Shown here in pieces: positions 47,231 through 59,322 of a stretch of 64,000 nt of DNA (positions are counted from its first letter, which is position 1; each line of letters opens with the position of its first letter). Source of the DNA: Algoriphagus sp. Y33. GTDB lineage: Bacteria; Bacteroidota; Bacteroidia; Cytophagales; Cyclobacteriaceae. The translations under genes were made by a program, and so were the position numbers. The stretch is taken from NCBI RefSeq assembly GCF_014838715.1, contig NZ_CP061947.1, positions 1,736,001-1,800,000 on the forward strand, written 5' to 3'. The notes under the pieces were generated by a model that was given only the letters and a program-made list of their open reading frames with translations, was not told the DNA's origin and searched no databases.

Positions 47231-47809
47231 ATGGAACTAGGTCAACCGTACCATATCTACAACCATGCCAACGGAACTGAAAATATTTTCCGAGTAGAGG
47301 AGAACTATAGGTTCTTCCTTCGGCAATATGTCAAGTATTTAGGAGAAGTTGTAGATACCCATGCCTATTGTCTAATGCCCAATCATTTTCACTTGTTGGT
47401 GGGGGTGAGGGGAGAGGCTGATTTGACTAAAACTTTTCCAAAGTTCGAAACTTTGGAAAAGTTGGTTTCGAAACAATTCTCCAATTTTTTCAGCTCCTAT
47501 ACTCAATCTTTTAATAAGAAATATCAAAGAAAAGGAAGCCTGTTTATCAAAAATTTTAAAAGAAAACCGATTCTGACAGAAAGCCAATGGCAGGAAACTT
47601 TTCTATATATACACCTCAATCCGGTCAAGCATGGTTTTGTCAAAGACCACACAAACTGGAAATGGTCCAGCTGGCACGCTTACCGGAGTCCAGAGAAGCT
47701 TTCAAATTTAGACAGAAACTACTATTTGAACTTCTTTGACAGTTGGGAACATGTGCAAAATATGATGAAAATGAAAAAAGAATGGTTGATGAATAAAGAT
47801 ATGGAATGA
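47231..47809 (+). CDS. REP-associated tyrosine transposase (RAYT, Y1/IS200-like)
   Basis: A 192-residue HUH-type single-strand nuclease/transposase. The N-terminus YHIYNHANGTENIF and the HUH motif in CLMPNHFHLLVGV (about residues 50-62) are visible. The catalytic Tyr region is about residues 115-130, before YIHLNPVKHGFV and WKWSSWHAY. Such domesticated proteins act on REP hairpins in the host genome. It lies between cas9 and cas1, as an insertion into an otherwise standard cas9-cas1-cas2 order. A REP-like palindrome lies inside its coding sequence (47433-47461). It appears intact. Confidence 0.88.
   Translation: MELGQPYHIYNHANGTENIFRVEENYRFFLRQYVKYLGEVVDTHAYCLMPNHFHLLVGVRGEADLTKTFPKFETLEKLVSKQFSNFFSSYTQSFNKKYQRKGSLFIKNFKRKPILTESQWQETFLYIHLNPVKHGFVKDHTNWKWSSWHAYRSPEKLSNLDRNYYLNFFDSWEHVQNMMKMKKEWLMNKDME
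47433..47461. repeat. REP-like hairpin inside the RAYT coding sequence
   Basis: CTTTTCCAAAGTT-CGA-AACTTTGGAAAAG: 13-bp stem, 3-nt loop. It is nearly identical to the hairpins in the tandem units and encodes TFPKFETLEKL in frame. Confidence 0.8.
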
Positions 47810-47822
47810 TTTACAAGAAAAA

Positions 47823-47852
47823 CTTTTCTAAAGTGTTGACACTTTAGAAAAG
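47823..47852. repeat. REP-like hairpin between the RAYT gene and cas1
   Basis: CTTTTCTAAAGTGT-TG-ACACTTTAGAAAAG, a perfect 14-bp stem. Compared with the other copies it differs at paired positions, so the changes are compensatory and preserve the structure. Confidence 0.8.
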
Positions 47853-47876
47853 GCCCCTCTTCCAAAACGAAATGTT

Positions 47877-49113
<1,237 letters not shown>

Positions 49114-49132
49114 GGTGGAAAAGTTACTTTAC

Positions 49133-49175
49133 AAGACCTGACAGGTTTTTAAAACCCGCCGGGTCTTTCTCTTTT
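49133..49175 (+). terminator. Terminator-like hairpin after cas2
   Basis: AAGACC...GGGTCT with an inner GGTTTT/AAAACC stem, followed by TCTCTTTT. It is of the same type as common Bacteroidota intergenic terminators. Confidence 0.6.
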
Positions 49176-49218
49176 GCCTCCAAAATCCTGTATTTTTTAA
49201 TTTTCTAATTTTTAACAT

Positions 49219-49253
49219 AAAAAACAGCATACCAGCCACTTAACGTGGGGTAT

Positions 49254-49258
<5 letters not shown>
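49219..49258 (-). terminator. Rho-independent terminator of the CRISPR array transcript
   Basis: On the minus strand, ACAGCATACC (49258-49249) pairs with GGTATGCTGT (49233-49224), with an inner CCAC/GTGG stem, then T6 at 49224-49219. Its 5' arm uses the last five bases of the cas2-side terminal repeat. It only works for transcription from the array towards cas2. Confidence 0.8.
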
Positions 49259-51862
<2,604 letters not shown>

Positions 51863-52194
51863 ATTCACTTATTGGTTTGATATTATAAGGTGTTCATGAA
51901 TCTCCCTTTGGTCGATTTGAGCGCAATTCACCACCGGATTTCAGTCCATATTTTTAAGTATCCAGCATTGGCCTGCCTGTAAATCACCGATTTATTCACT
52001 TATTGGTTTGGTATATAAGGTGTTCATGAATCTCCCTTTGGTCGATTTGAACGCAATTCACCACCGGATTTCAGTCCATATTTTTAAGTATCCAGCATTG
52101 GCCTGCCTGTAAAGCACCGATTTATTCACTTATTGGTTTGGTATATAAGGTGTTCATGAAGCTACCTTTGGTCGATTTGAGAGTAATCCACAAC
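51863..52194. repeat. Three ~131-bp tandem units splitting the terminal CRISPR repeat
   Basis: The 30-nt repeat part ends at 51862 with GATTT, and the other part resumes as GATTTGAGAGTAATCCACAAC (52174-52194), near the missing 16 nt plus a duplicated GATTT. Between them lie units of 131, 130 and 55 bp. Each ~50-bp core (ATTCACTTATTGG to CTTTGGTC) is bounded by GATTT (51858, 51914, 51989, 52044, 52119, 52174). The inter-core segments resemble decayed repeat ends (GCAATTCACCACC, GTAAATCACCGATTT). Confidence 0.8.
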
Positions 52195-52620
52195 GTTTCT
52201 TAACGATATGGAACATCCGGAGCATGGCCTGTCCCAAGTATCGGGATTGCCACTTGGTTTCTGATTCAGGAGGATATTACCCGCTTTTTTCATGGTTTTG
52301 GTTTCTTTATTGCTTGCCAGGCACTAAGCAGTAGACGATAGACGGAAAGCCAAACACCATGAGTCTAGATCAAATATCTCCTCATTTTACACCGTCAGAG
52401 GCAGGGCAAAAACCATTGTGCGCTACCTTTAGCAGGAACACAGTAAAGTTCTACTTCAAAAGCAAATCCAATAAGGGGTGAAACCTATAAAAAAATATAT
52501 TTATCAGAAAGCGTAATTTTATGGCAGACTACTTGAAAAGTCTCATCATTTTGTAAAATGCTTTTTTTGAAACCCTAAAAACTATTTTAAGGCCTTTCGT
52601 CTTGAAGATCAGTTTTTAGA
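52195..52620. other. Gene-free stretch after the CRISPR region
   Basis: About 426 bp with no supported gene. A 40-codon plus-strand frame at 52359 has no domain or start support. The region may hold array leader sequence, but no motif can be assigned. Confidence 0.5.
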
Positions 52621-53553
52621 TCAGATCACTGATTCGAAGTACTTTATAGTCTTGACCAATCCCTCTCTAAGGTTCACCGTTGGCTCCCAATCCAATTCTT
52701 TTTTTGCCAGATCAATTAGTGGTTTCCTTTGCATAGGGTCATCTTGGGGCAATGGCAAAAAGATCATTTTACTTTTACTGTTGGTTAATTCAATGATCTG
52801 CCGGGCAAGTTCAAGCATAGTGAATTCACCTGGGTTTCCAATATTGACCGGTCCTGTAAATCCATCACGACTGTTCATAAGCCTGAACATCCCCTCTATG
52901 TTGTCATCCACATAGCAGAAAGAACGGGTTTGCATTCCATCTCCATACATGGTTATGTCTTTTCCCTGAAGTGCCTGTACAATGAAATTACTGACTACAC
53001 GTCCGTCGTTAGGATGCATTCTTGGCCCATAGGTGTTGAAAATCCGCATGACCTTGATCGCAACCTTATGCTGGCGGTAATAATCGAAAAAGAGCGTTTC
53101 AGCACATCTCTTTCCTTCATCATAGCATGCCCGTGGTCCAAGTGTATTTACACTCCCCTTATAGGTTTCCGGCTGCGGATGAACTTCCGGATCTCCGTAA
53201 ATCTCTGAAGTGCTGGCTTGGAGAATTTTGATTTTCAAGCGCTTTGCCAAGCCCAGCATATTCATTGCACCGATCACGGATGTTTTAGTGGTCTGAACCG
53301 GATCAAACTGATAATGTATAGGAGATGCAGGACATGCCAAATTATAAATTTCATCTACTTCAACATAAAGTGGATGCGTGACATCGTGACGAAGTAATTC
53401 AAAATTCTTGTTGTCGAGCAGGTGGTGAATATTCCTTCTATTACCAGTGAAAAAATTATCTACACAAAGAACCTCATTGCCTTCTTTTAGAAGACGATCA
53501 CAAAGATGACTACCGAGAAATCCACCACCACCACTTACTAATACTCGCTTCAT
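52621..53553 (-). CDS. UDP-glucuronate decarboxylase (UDP-xylose synthase)
   Basis: A 310-residue extended SDR enzyme that converts UDP-glucuronate to UDP-xylose. The NAD motif [17 protein letters not shown] opens the protein. Then come [33 protein letters not shown], the catalytic [11 protein letters not shown] (Tyr-x3-Lys), and [18 protein letters not shown]. These are the diagnostic UXS motifs, and length is typical. It precedes the hexuronate cluster but is separated by about 100 bases, so a shared operon is uncertain. Confidence 0.92.
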   Translation of the reverse strand: MKRVLVSGGGGFLGSHLCDRLLKEGNEVLCVDNFFTGNRRNIHHLLDNKNFELLRHDVTHPLYVEVDEIYNLACPASPIHYQFDPVQTTKTSVIGAMNMLGLAKRLKIKILQASTSEIYGDPEVHPQPETYKGSVNTLGPRACYDEGKRCAETLFFDYYRQHKVAIKVMRIFNTYGPRMHPNDGRVVSNFIVQALQGKDITMYGDGMQTRSFCYVDDNIEGMFRLMNSRDGFTGPVNIGNPGEFTMLELARQIIELTNSKSKMIFLPLPQDDPMQRKPLIDLAKKELDWEPTVNLREGLVKTIKYFESVI

Positions 53554-53653
53554 TCAGTTAAAACAAAAGGGTTAAAAACACTGGAATTCAAAAATAAGCA
53601 AATGTTTATTAATAGTAAGAAAAAGAAATCAGGGAAGGGGGATTTAAATCTTG

Positions 53654-54208
53654 CTACACCAGATGCTTAATCACTTTGGCAGGATTTCCGGCTACGACTA
53701 CATCAGAAGGAAAATTTTTGGTCACTACTGCCCCTGCAGCGATGACTGTTCGTTCTCCAATACTTACTCCGGGACAGATCACGGCGGATCCGCCAATCCA
53801 TACATCTGAACCTATAGCAATGGGTTTTCCATATTCCCATAGCTGCCCTCTTGGGATAGGGTCTAGTGGATGGGTGGCAGGATAAAATTGCACATTCGGC
53901 CCCACCAGCACCCGGTCGCCCAGTGTTACTTTACATACATCCAGTACGACACAATTGAAGTTGAAGAACACATCGTCCCCAACTTCAATATTTGAACCGT
54001 AGTCACAATAGAAAGGAGGCTCAACCCATAGATTTTTCCCTGATTTCCTGAAGAGTTTTCTTACCAGAGAAATTCTATATACAGAATCCTCCGGATCTGA
54101 ATCATTAAAGGTTTTCAATAGCTTTCTAGCCTCTAAGCGCTCGGCTACCAATTCCGGATCTCCGGCTTGGTAGAGTTCACCGGCTAGCATTTTCTCCTTT
54201 TGAGTCAT
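53654..54208 (-). CDS. Hexapeptide-repeat sugar O-acetyltransferase (maltose/galactoside type)
   Basis: A 184-residue trimeric left-handed beta-helix enzyme. The N-terminal Maa-type helix ([20 protein letters not shown]) and hexapeptide strands [20 protein letters not shown] and [20 protein letters not shown] are present, with the catalytic His in PATHPLDP. It overlaps the uxuA stop (ATGA). It probably acetylates a sugar released or accumulated by this pathway; the true substrate is unknown. Confidence 0.9.
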   Translation of the reverse strand: MTQKEKMLAGELYQAGDPELVAERLEARKLLKTFNDSDPEDSVYRISLVRKLFRKSGKNLWVEPPFYCDYGSNIEVGDDVFFNFNCVVLDVCKVTLGDRVLVGPNVQFYPATHPLDPIPRGQLWEYGKPIAIGSDVWIGGSAVICPGVSIGERTVIAAGAVVTKNFPSDVVVAGNPAKVIKHLV

Positions 54209-55380
54209 TTTGATTTTGTATAAAGCAGTGCTGCTTCCACACCTCTGATTTCAGCCAATCCTTTTAGTCTGCCGATTGCAGAATATCCTGGATTGGTTTT
54301 TTTGCTCAAATCATCCAGCATTAGATGGCCATGATCCGGTCTCATGGGAAGGCTTTTGCCCCGCTTCTGTTGCACCTGTATGATTTCATCGATTACTGCC
54401 ACCATCGGCACATTTCCTTCCAGATGATTGTCTTCAAAGAAATTTCCCGCTTCATCCCGTTTGGTACTTCGCAAATGGATGAAGTGGATGTGATCACCAA
54501 ATTCCCGTACCATAGCAGGAAGGTCATTGTCTGCTCTTACCCCAAAAGAACCTGTACAGAAGGTAAGTCCGTTGTAAGGGCTCGGCTGATCCCTAAGAAT
54601 TCTTCTGGCATCATTTGCCGTGCTCATGATTCTAGGGAGTCCAAAAAGCGGGAAAGGAGGATCATCCGGGTGTATTGCCACACAAACACCATTTTCTGCC
54701 GCTACAGGGACTATGGCATCCAAAAATAACCTCAAATGCTCGGCAAGTTTGGCTGCATCGATTCCGTCATAGGTTGCCAGCATTGCTTTAAATTCGTCCA
54801 TAGTGTATCCTATCTCAGATCCGGGAAGTCCTTTTAGAATATTATCGATGACCATTTGATGCTTGGCAGGACTGAGGGCTTTATAGTAAGCTTTGACCTC
54901 ATCGTATTCCTCCTTAGAGTATTCCGCTTCAGCACCTGCTCTTTTTAGGATAAAAAGGTCAAATGCCTGAACTGCTTTTTTCTCAAAAAGTAATGCTTTA
55001 ACACCGTTGGGAAGCTCATACTCCAAGTCTGTTCTGGTCCAGTCAAGAATAGGCATGAAATTATAACATACCGTGAAAATGCCTTCAGCAGCAAGATTCC
55101 GAATTGTTTCTTTATAGTTTTCGATTACCTCTAGGTAATTTCCAGAACGGGTTTTGATGACTTCATGTACGGGAACAGACTCCACTACCGACCAAGTTAA
55201 CCCGGCGGCTTCGATAATGCTTTTACGTTCTTTTATCTGCTCACGTGACCACGTTTCCCCATTAGGAATATGGTGAAGGGCCGTCACAATGCCGCTGGCG
55301 CCGGACTGGAGAATATCTCTTAAGCTAACAGGATCATTTGGTCCATACCAACGCATGGTTTGCTCCATTTTATGGGTCAT
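54205..55380 (-). CDS. uxuA: D-mannonate dehydratase
   Basis: A 391-residue enzyme that converts D-mannonate to 2-keto-3-deoxygluconate. The N-terminus [20 protein letters not shown] and the motifs [69 protein letters not shown] and [11 protein letters not shown] are the diagnostic UxuA set, with the metal-binding His/Cys residues. It is the third step of glucuronate breakdown, directly after the oxidoreductase. Confidence 0.95.
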   Translation of the reverse strand: MTHKMEQTMRWYGPNDPVSLRDILQSGASGIVTALHHIPNGETWSREQIKERKSIIEAAGLTWSVVESVPVHEVIKTRSGNYLEVIENYKETIRNLAAEGIFTVCYNFMPILDWTRTDLEYELPNGVKALLFEKKAVQAFDLFILKRAGAEAEYSKEEYDEVKAYYKALSPAKHQMVIDNILKGLPGSEIGYTMDEFKAMLATYDGIDAAKLAEHLRLFLDAIVPVAAENGVCVAIHPDDPPFPLFGLPRIMSTANDARRILRDQPSPYNGLTFCTGSFGVRADNDLPAMVREFGDHIHFIHLRSTKRDEAGNFFEDNHLEGNVPMVAVIDEIIQVQQKRGKSLPMRPDHGHLMLDDLSKKTNPGYSAIGRLKGLAEIRGVEAALLYTKSK

Positions 55381-55422
55381 AATATTATTAATTTGAGATT
55401 TTAAATTTGAGATTTCAAATTG

Positions 55423-56241
55423 TTAAACACCGGAATAAGCCCCAAATCCCCCATCTACAGCGACGATGGTTCCTGTCACAAACTTGGATGCGTCTGCGCA
55501 TAGCCAGTGCAATGCTCCGTTTAAATCTTCAGGTTTGCCGAATCTATGCATGGGAGTATGGCTGATAATCTGATTTCCCCTGCCGGTAAGGCTTCCGTCA
55601 GATTCAGTGAGAAGCGCTCTGTTTTGTTCGGTAAGGAAGAACCCAGGGGCTATTGCATTTACTCTAAATTCAGGGCCATGCTTGGCGCAGAGCTCCACTG
55701 ATAAGAATTTGGTGAGATTGTCGATTGCAGCCTTAGCCGAAGCATAGCCCATTACTCGGGTCATTGGCCGTGAAGCCGCCATTGAACTAATGTTGATGAT
55801 ATTGCCTTTGCCATTTTTCAACATAAGGGGGAAAAGAACTTTGGAAGGAATAGCTGTTCCCAGATAATTCAAATCCATTACTTTTCGTAAGGCATCCAGT
55901 TCTAAATCTTTCAATGTCTTGTCCGGTGTGATTACAGCTCCCTGCATATTGCCGCCGGCAGCATTGATCAGAATATCAATGTATCCGTGCTCATTTTCTA
56001 TTGCTGTATAAACTCCCTGAATACTGCCTTCATCCGTAACATCACAGATATAGCCTACCGCTTTGCCGCCAAATTCCGTTATAGTCTTAACCAAGTCTTC
56101 CACTTTTGCAGGGGTACGCCCTAGAATTAGGATTTCTGCTCCTTCTTTAGCCAGATAAATACTCAGAGATGTACCCAGTACTCCTGTGGCACCTGAAAAG
56201 GCTATCTTTTTTCCCTCAAGTGAGAATAGTGAATTACTCAT
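55423..56241 (-). CDS. SDR-type D-mannonate oxidoreductase (fructuronate reductase)
   Basis: A 272-residue short-chain dehydrogenase. GKKIAFSGATGVLGTSLSIY is the nucleotide site, INISSMAASRP carries the catalytic Ser, and YASAKAAIDNLTKFL the catalytic Tyr-x3-Lys. VNAIAPGFFLTEQN and TGTIVAVDGGFGAYSGV complete the family. It replaces the polyol-type UxuB of enterobacteria and should reduce fructuronate to mannonate, as its position between uxaC and uxuA suggests. I use the ATG at 56241; the longer frame overlaps the uxaC stop. Confidence 0.88.
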   Translation of the reverse strand: MSNSLFSLEGKKIAFSGATGVLGTSLSIYLAKEGAEILILGRTPAKVEDLVKTITEFGGKAVGYICDVTDEGSIQGVYTAIENEHGYIDILINAAGGNMQGAVITPDKTLKDLELDALRKVMDLNYLGTAIPSKVLFPLMLKNGKGNIINISSMAASRPMTRVMGYASAKAAIDNLTKFLSVELCAKHGPEFRVNAIAPGFFLTEQNRALLTESDGSLTGRGNQIISHTPMHRFGKPEDLNGALHWLCADASKFVTGTIVAVDGGFGAYSGV

Positions 56242-56243
56242 AA

Positions 56244-57683
56244 TCAAACGTGAATGTTTTTAGAATCGAAATCAAAGTATTCTTTTGCATTGTTGTAGCA
56301 GATATCAGATATGATACCACCCAGCCATTTTTCATCCCAGGGAAGCTCGCCATTGGCTACATCCTGTCCTAAAAGATTACAAAGTACCCGACGGAAATAC
56401 TCATGCCGTGGAAAAGAAAGGAAGCTACGGGAATCGGTAAGCATGCCTATGAAGCAACTGACAAGTCCCATATTCGAAAGGGTATTGATTTGCTTTTCCA
56501 TACCATCTTTCTGATCCAGATACCACCAGCCGGATCCAAACTGGATTTTGCCTTTTACAGATCCATCATTGTAGTTGCCGATCATCGTGGCAAAAACTTC
56601 ATTGTCGCGGGGGTTAAGGTTGTATATCACTGTTTTGGTAAGCTTATCATCAGCGTTTAACTCATTGAAAAAACCTGACATAGCCTTCGCCTGGTCAAAA
56701 TCCCCAATGGAATCATACCCCGTGTCCGGTCCAAGAATTCGAAGCGAGCGCTCATTGGTATTTCTGAGAGCACCCAAGTGAAACTGCTGTACCCAGCCTT
56801 TGGCATGATACATCTTGCATAAGGCTAGGAGAGTGGTGTACTTGAAGAAATTGATCTCTTCTTGGGTAAGTTCATTTCCTGAAGCGACCCGGGCAAAGAT
56901 GGAATCAATGGAGAAGGTATTTTCCTTGAAGAAGTAGAGTTTCTCCAACCCATGGTCGGAAAGTCTGCATCCACGTTCGTGGAAGTAGTCTATTCTTTTT
57001 TCCATCGCTTCCAGCAGTTTCTCATAGGAAGAAATCTCAAAGCCGACACTTTCCCCCAGACTTGAGATATAAGTAGTGTAAGTCGAAGGATTTTCTACTG
57101 CGTAGGATTTATCAGGGCGGAATGCAGGATACATGCCCAAGTCTTTGCCTTTTTTGTGAAAGGATACATGCTGATCCAAGGAATCTATGGGATCATCGGT
57201 AGAGCATACTACTTCCACTTTCATTTTGGCTAAAAGTCCTTGAGTAGAAAAGGAATCTTGCTCCAAGACAGTGTTGAATTGTTTGTAAAGTCCGGGGGCA
57301 TTTGCCTCTGAAAGTAACTCATCAAATCCAAAATATCGTTTTAGCTCCAGATGGGACCAGTGATAAAGAGGATTTCGGAGTGTATAGGGAAGTGTTTTTG
57401 CCCAGCTTTTAAATTTATCCTCATCAGAACCGTTTCCTGTGATGAATTTTTCGTCGATACCATAAGTCCGCATCGCCCTCCATTTGTAGTGATCGCCGGC
57501 AAGCCAGATTTTGGAGATGTTTTCAAATTTTTTGTTTGCATTTATCTCGGCAGGCGGCAGGTGATTATGATAGTCTATAATAGGTAAATCCTTGGCATAC
57601 TGATGATAAAGAATTTTTGCAAAATCACTTTGCAATAGAAAATCGTCAGATAAGAATGACGCCTTCGTCGTTGAGTAGGGCAT
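56244..57683 (-). CDS. uxaC: Glucuronate isomerase (uronate isomerase)
   Basis: A 479-residue TIM-barrel enzyme of the amidohydrolase superfamily that interconverts glucuronate and fructuronate (or galacturonate and tagaturonate). The motifs LPIIDYHNHLPPAEI, VVCSTDDPIDSL, GCRLSDHGL, WVQQFHLGALRNTN, MLTDSRSFLSFPRHEYFRR and the C-terminal Asp/His positions fit UxaC. It is the first gene of the operon, divergent from the LacI regulator, and ends two bases before the reductase start. Confidence 0.95.
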   Translation of the reverse strand: MPYSTTKASFLSDDFLLQSDFAKILYHQYAKDLPIIDYHNHLPPAEINANKKFENISKIWLAGDHYKWRAMRTYGIDEKFITGNGSDEDKFKSWAKTLPYTLRNPLYHWSHLELKRYFGFDELLSEANAPGLYKQFNTVLEQDSFSTQGLLAKMKVEVVCSTDDPIDSLDQHVSFHKKGKDLGMYPAFRPDKSYAVENPSTYTTYISSLGESVGFEISSYEKLLEAMEKRIDYFHERGCRLSDHGLEKLYFFKENTFSIDSIFARVASGNELTQEEINFFKYTTLLALCKMYHAKGWVQQFHLGALRNTNERSLRILGPDTGYDSIGDFDQAKAMSGFFNELNADDKLTKTVIYNLNPRDNEVFATMIGNYNDGSVKGKIQFGSGWWYLDQKDGMEKQINTLSNMGLVSCFIGMLTDSRSFLSFPRHEYFRRVLCNLLGQDVANGELPWDEKWLGGIISDICYNNAKEYFDFDSKNIHV

Positions 57684-57763
57684 TGGTTATTTAGGCTAAA
57701 ATTCTACAACTTAATATTGACCTAAAAATACCCTGAATCAACTGGATTTAAGTAATAAAATGC

Positions 57764-57776
57764 GGAAACGATTTCG
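57764..57776. promoter_or_regulatory. Candidate LacI-family operator between uxaC and its regulator
   Basis: GGAAACGATTTCG is an imperfect palindrome centred on CGA (GAAA / TTTC half-sites), the form expected for LacI-family sites, in the 177-base divergent gap. No exact promoter pair was found here, so the assignment rests on symmetry and position. Confidence 0.35.
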
Positions 57777-57860
57777 AAATTATGTAGTCGGTATAGACCT
57801 AATACGCCCAATGATTTGTAATTTGTGCACTGTAATAAACCCGATTTACCCTTAATTACC

Positions 57861-58883
57861 ATGGCTTCAGGAATTAGTTTGAAAGAATTGGCCGCTGAAC
57901 TGAAACTCGCACCTTCTACTGTGTCGAGAGCTCTAAACGATAGTTACGAGATATCAGAAGCAACTAAGAAAAAGGTGATTAGCATGGCTGAGAAACTGAA
58001 CTACCATGCCAATCCATTTGCTCGGAGTTTACGCGAAAATAAGAGTAAAACTATCGCGGTAATTATCCCTGAGCGGATCAATAGTTTTTTTGCGCAAGTA
58101 ATGGATGGAATAGAAGAAGTAGCTCAGGAACATGGCTATCATCTTTTGATTTACAATACGCATGAGGATATAGAGCGGGAGCGTAAAATTGTGAATTTGC
58201 TACTCAATGGAAGAGCAGATGCCATCGTGATGTCGGTTACCAGTCAAACAAGTGATATTTCCCACTTGCAGAAATTACATGATAGGGGACTGCCTGTTAT
58301 ATTTTTTGATAGAATACGGGCAGAAATTCCAACCACCAAATTCATTACGAACGACTACGAGAGTGCTTATGAAGGAACAAAACACCTGATTAAGCAAGGA
58401 TGCACAAAAGTGGCATTGTTTACATTGGGCAGAGATCTATCGATTAGCCAAGAGAGGCAGCGCGGATATAACGATGCCATCTTAAGCGAAGGATGGACAT
58501 TGGATCCTGCTATGACGCTTTATTGCAACCATGATGAAGAGAATAATGTCAAATTAATAGAGGAATTGCTACTTTCTCCCAATTGTCCGGACGGAGTGCT
58601 GGCTTCCGTGGAGAAGCTTGCTTTTGCTACGTATCAGGCTGTGAAAAAGACAAAATTGAACATACCCTCAGATGTTAAGTTGATTAGTTTTTCCAATTCT
58701 TCGATAACAGGTTTATTAAATCCTTCGCTCACTACGATTACCCAGCCGACACTTGAAATAGGGAAAGAATGCGCAAAGCTGTTGATCAGAAAACTGACCA
58801 AGCCTAAGCATTATGATCTTATAGATCAGGTGATTACTATTCCATCTAAGATTACGGTCAGGGAGTCGACTATTTCCCTGTAA
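57861..58883 (+). CDS. LacI family transcriptional regulator
   Basis: A 340-residue repressor/activator. The HTH and hinge are SLKELAAELKLAPSTVSRAL and NPFARSLRENKSKTIAVIIP. The periplasmic-binding-protein-like sensor domain follows (NSFFAQVMDGIEEVAQEHGY, FFDRIRAEIPTTKFITNDYE, DGVLASVEKLAFATYQAVKK). The ATG at 57861 (MASGISLKEL) sets the HTH at the normal distance; the longer frame from 57825 adds unconserved residues. It is divergent from the uxaC operon and probably controls it in response to a hexuronate. Confidence 0.92.
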   Translation: MASGISLKELAAELKLAPSTVSRALNDSYEISEATKKKVISMAEKLNYHANPFARSLRENKSKTIAVIIPERINSFFAQVMDGIEEVAQEHGYHLLIYNTHEDIERERKIVNLLLNGRADAIVMSVTSQTSDISHLQKLHDRGLPVIFFDRIRAEIPTTKFITNDYESAYEGTKHLIKQGCTKVALFTLGRDLSISQERQRGYNDAILSEGWTLDPAMTLYCNHDEENNVKLIEELLLSPNCPDGVLASVEKLAFATYQAVKKTKLNIPSDVKLISFSNSSITGLLNPSLTTITQPTLEIGKECAKLLIRKLTKPKHYDLIDQVITIPSKITVRESTISL

Positions 58884-58932
58884 ATCACATCATCTGTTTA
58901 TCCGTCATTGCGATCCGCCTGAGGCGGAGAAG

Positions 58933-58995
58933 CGATCTCGTAGTAATGAGCAATCTCATTGTATCTGCGAAATGCGAATGACGATTTATGGGATC
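58933..58995. repeat. Decayed 63-bp inverted-repeat element (copy 3)
   Basis: The ends are GATCTCGTA and TATGGGATC with the same core as 31023-31084 and 31634-31695. The flanking TTATCCGTCATTGCGATCCG is also shared with the 31-kb region. The gene-free stretch 58884-59322 also contains the palindrome at 59020-59043, a terminator, and a CCCCCTTGCCCCC-type hairpin at about 59227-59251. Confidence 0.6.
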
Positions 58996-59019
58996 AAGAA
59001 GAAGTGAAGATTTATTGCC

Positions 59020-59043
59020 GCCGTTCGTGTCATCACGACCGGC
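59020..59043. repeat. Palindromic element, partner of 3602-3625
   Basis: GCCGTTCGTG (59020-59029), TCAT, CACGACCGGC (59034-59043) with a single stem mismatch. Confidence 0.6.
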
Positions 59044-59112
59044 CTTTAGTACCCCATTTTTCATGGGTTAGTGCTCACGCAGACTTCGTGCTAAAGAAAG
59101 TTTCAAAAAAAA

Positions 59113-59143
59113 ACTGCTCCGATATACTCAGAGCAGTTTTTGG
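59113..59143. terminator. Bidirectional terminator between the LacI gene and susD
   Basis: AAACTGCTC and GAGCAGTTT form a stem around a short loop with A-runs before and TTTTTGG after. It can stop both the plus-strand regulator and the minus-strand susC-susD transcript. Confidence 0.75.
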
Positions 59144-59322
59144 TTTTTATATCAATTGAATTTTAATATGTGTATCTGCATGAATGCTCGTACTAGAATT
59201 ATGTCTGGTTCTAGCCTGAAAAAATCCCCCTTGCCCCCTTTTAGAAAGGGGGAATTGCCAAATCTGAACCTTTAGCATTAATTCAAAGCACGTACGTGCA
59301 GGTAAACGGATACTCATAAATT

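Noticed and set aside
52359..52481. 40-codon plus-strand frame after the CRISPR region
   Set aside because: No conserved motif and no upstream signal; likely chance.
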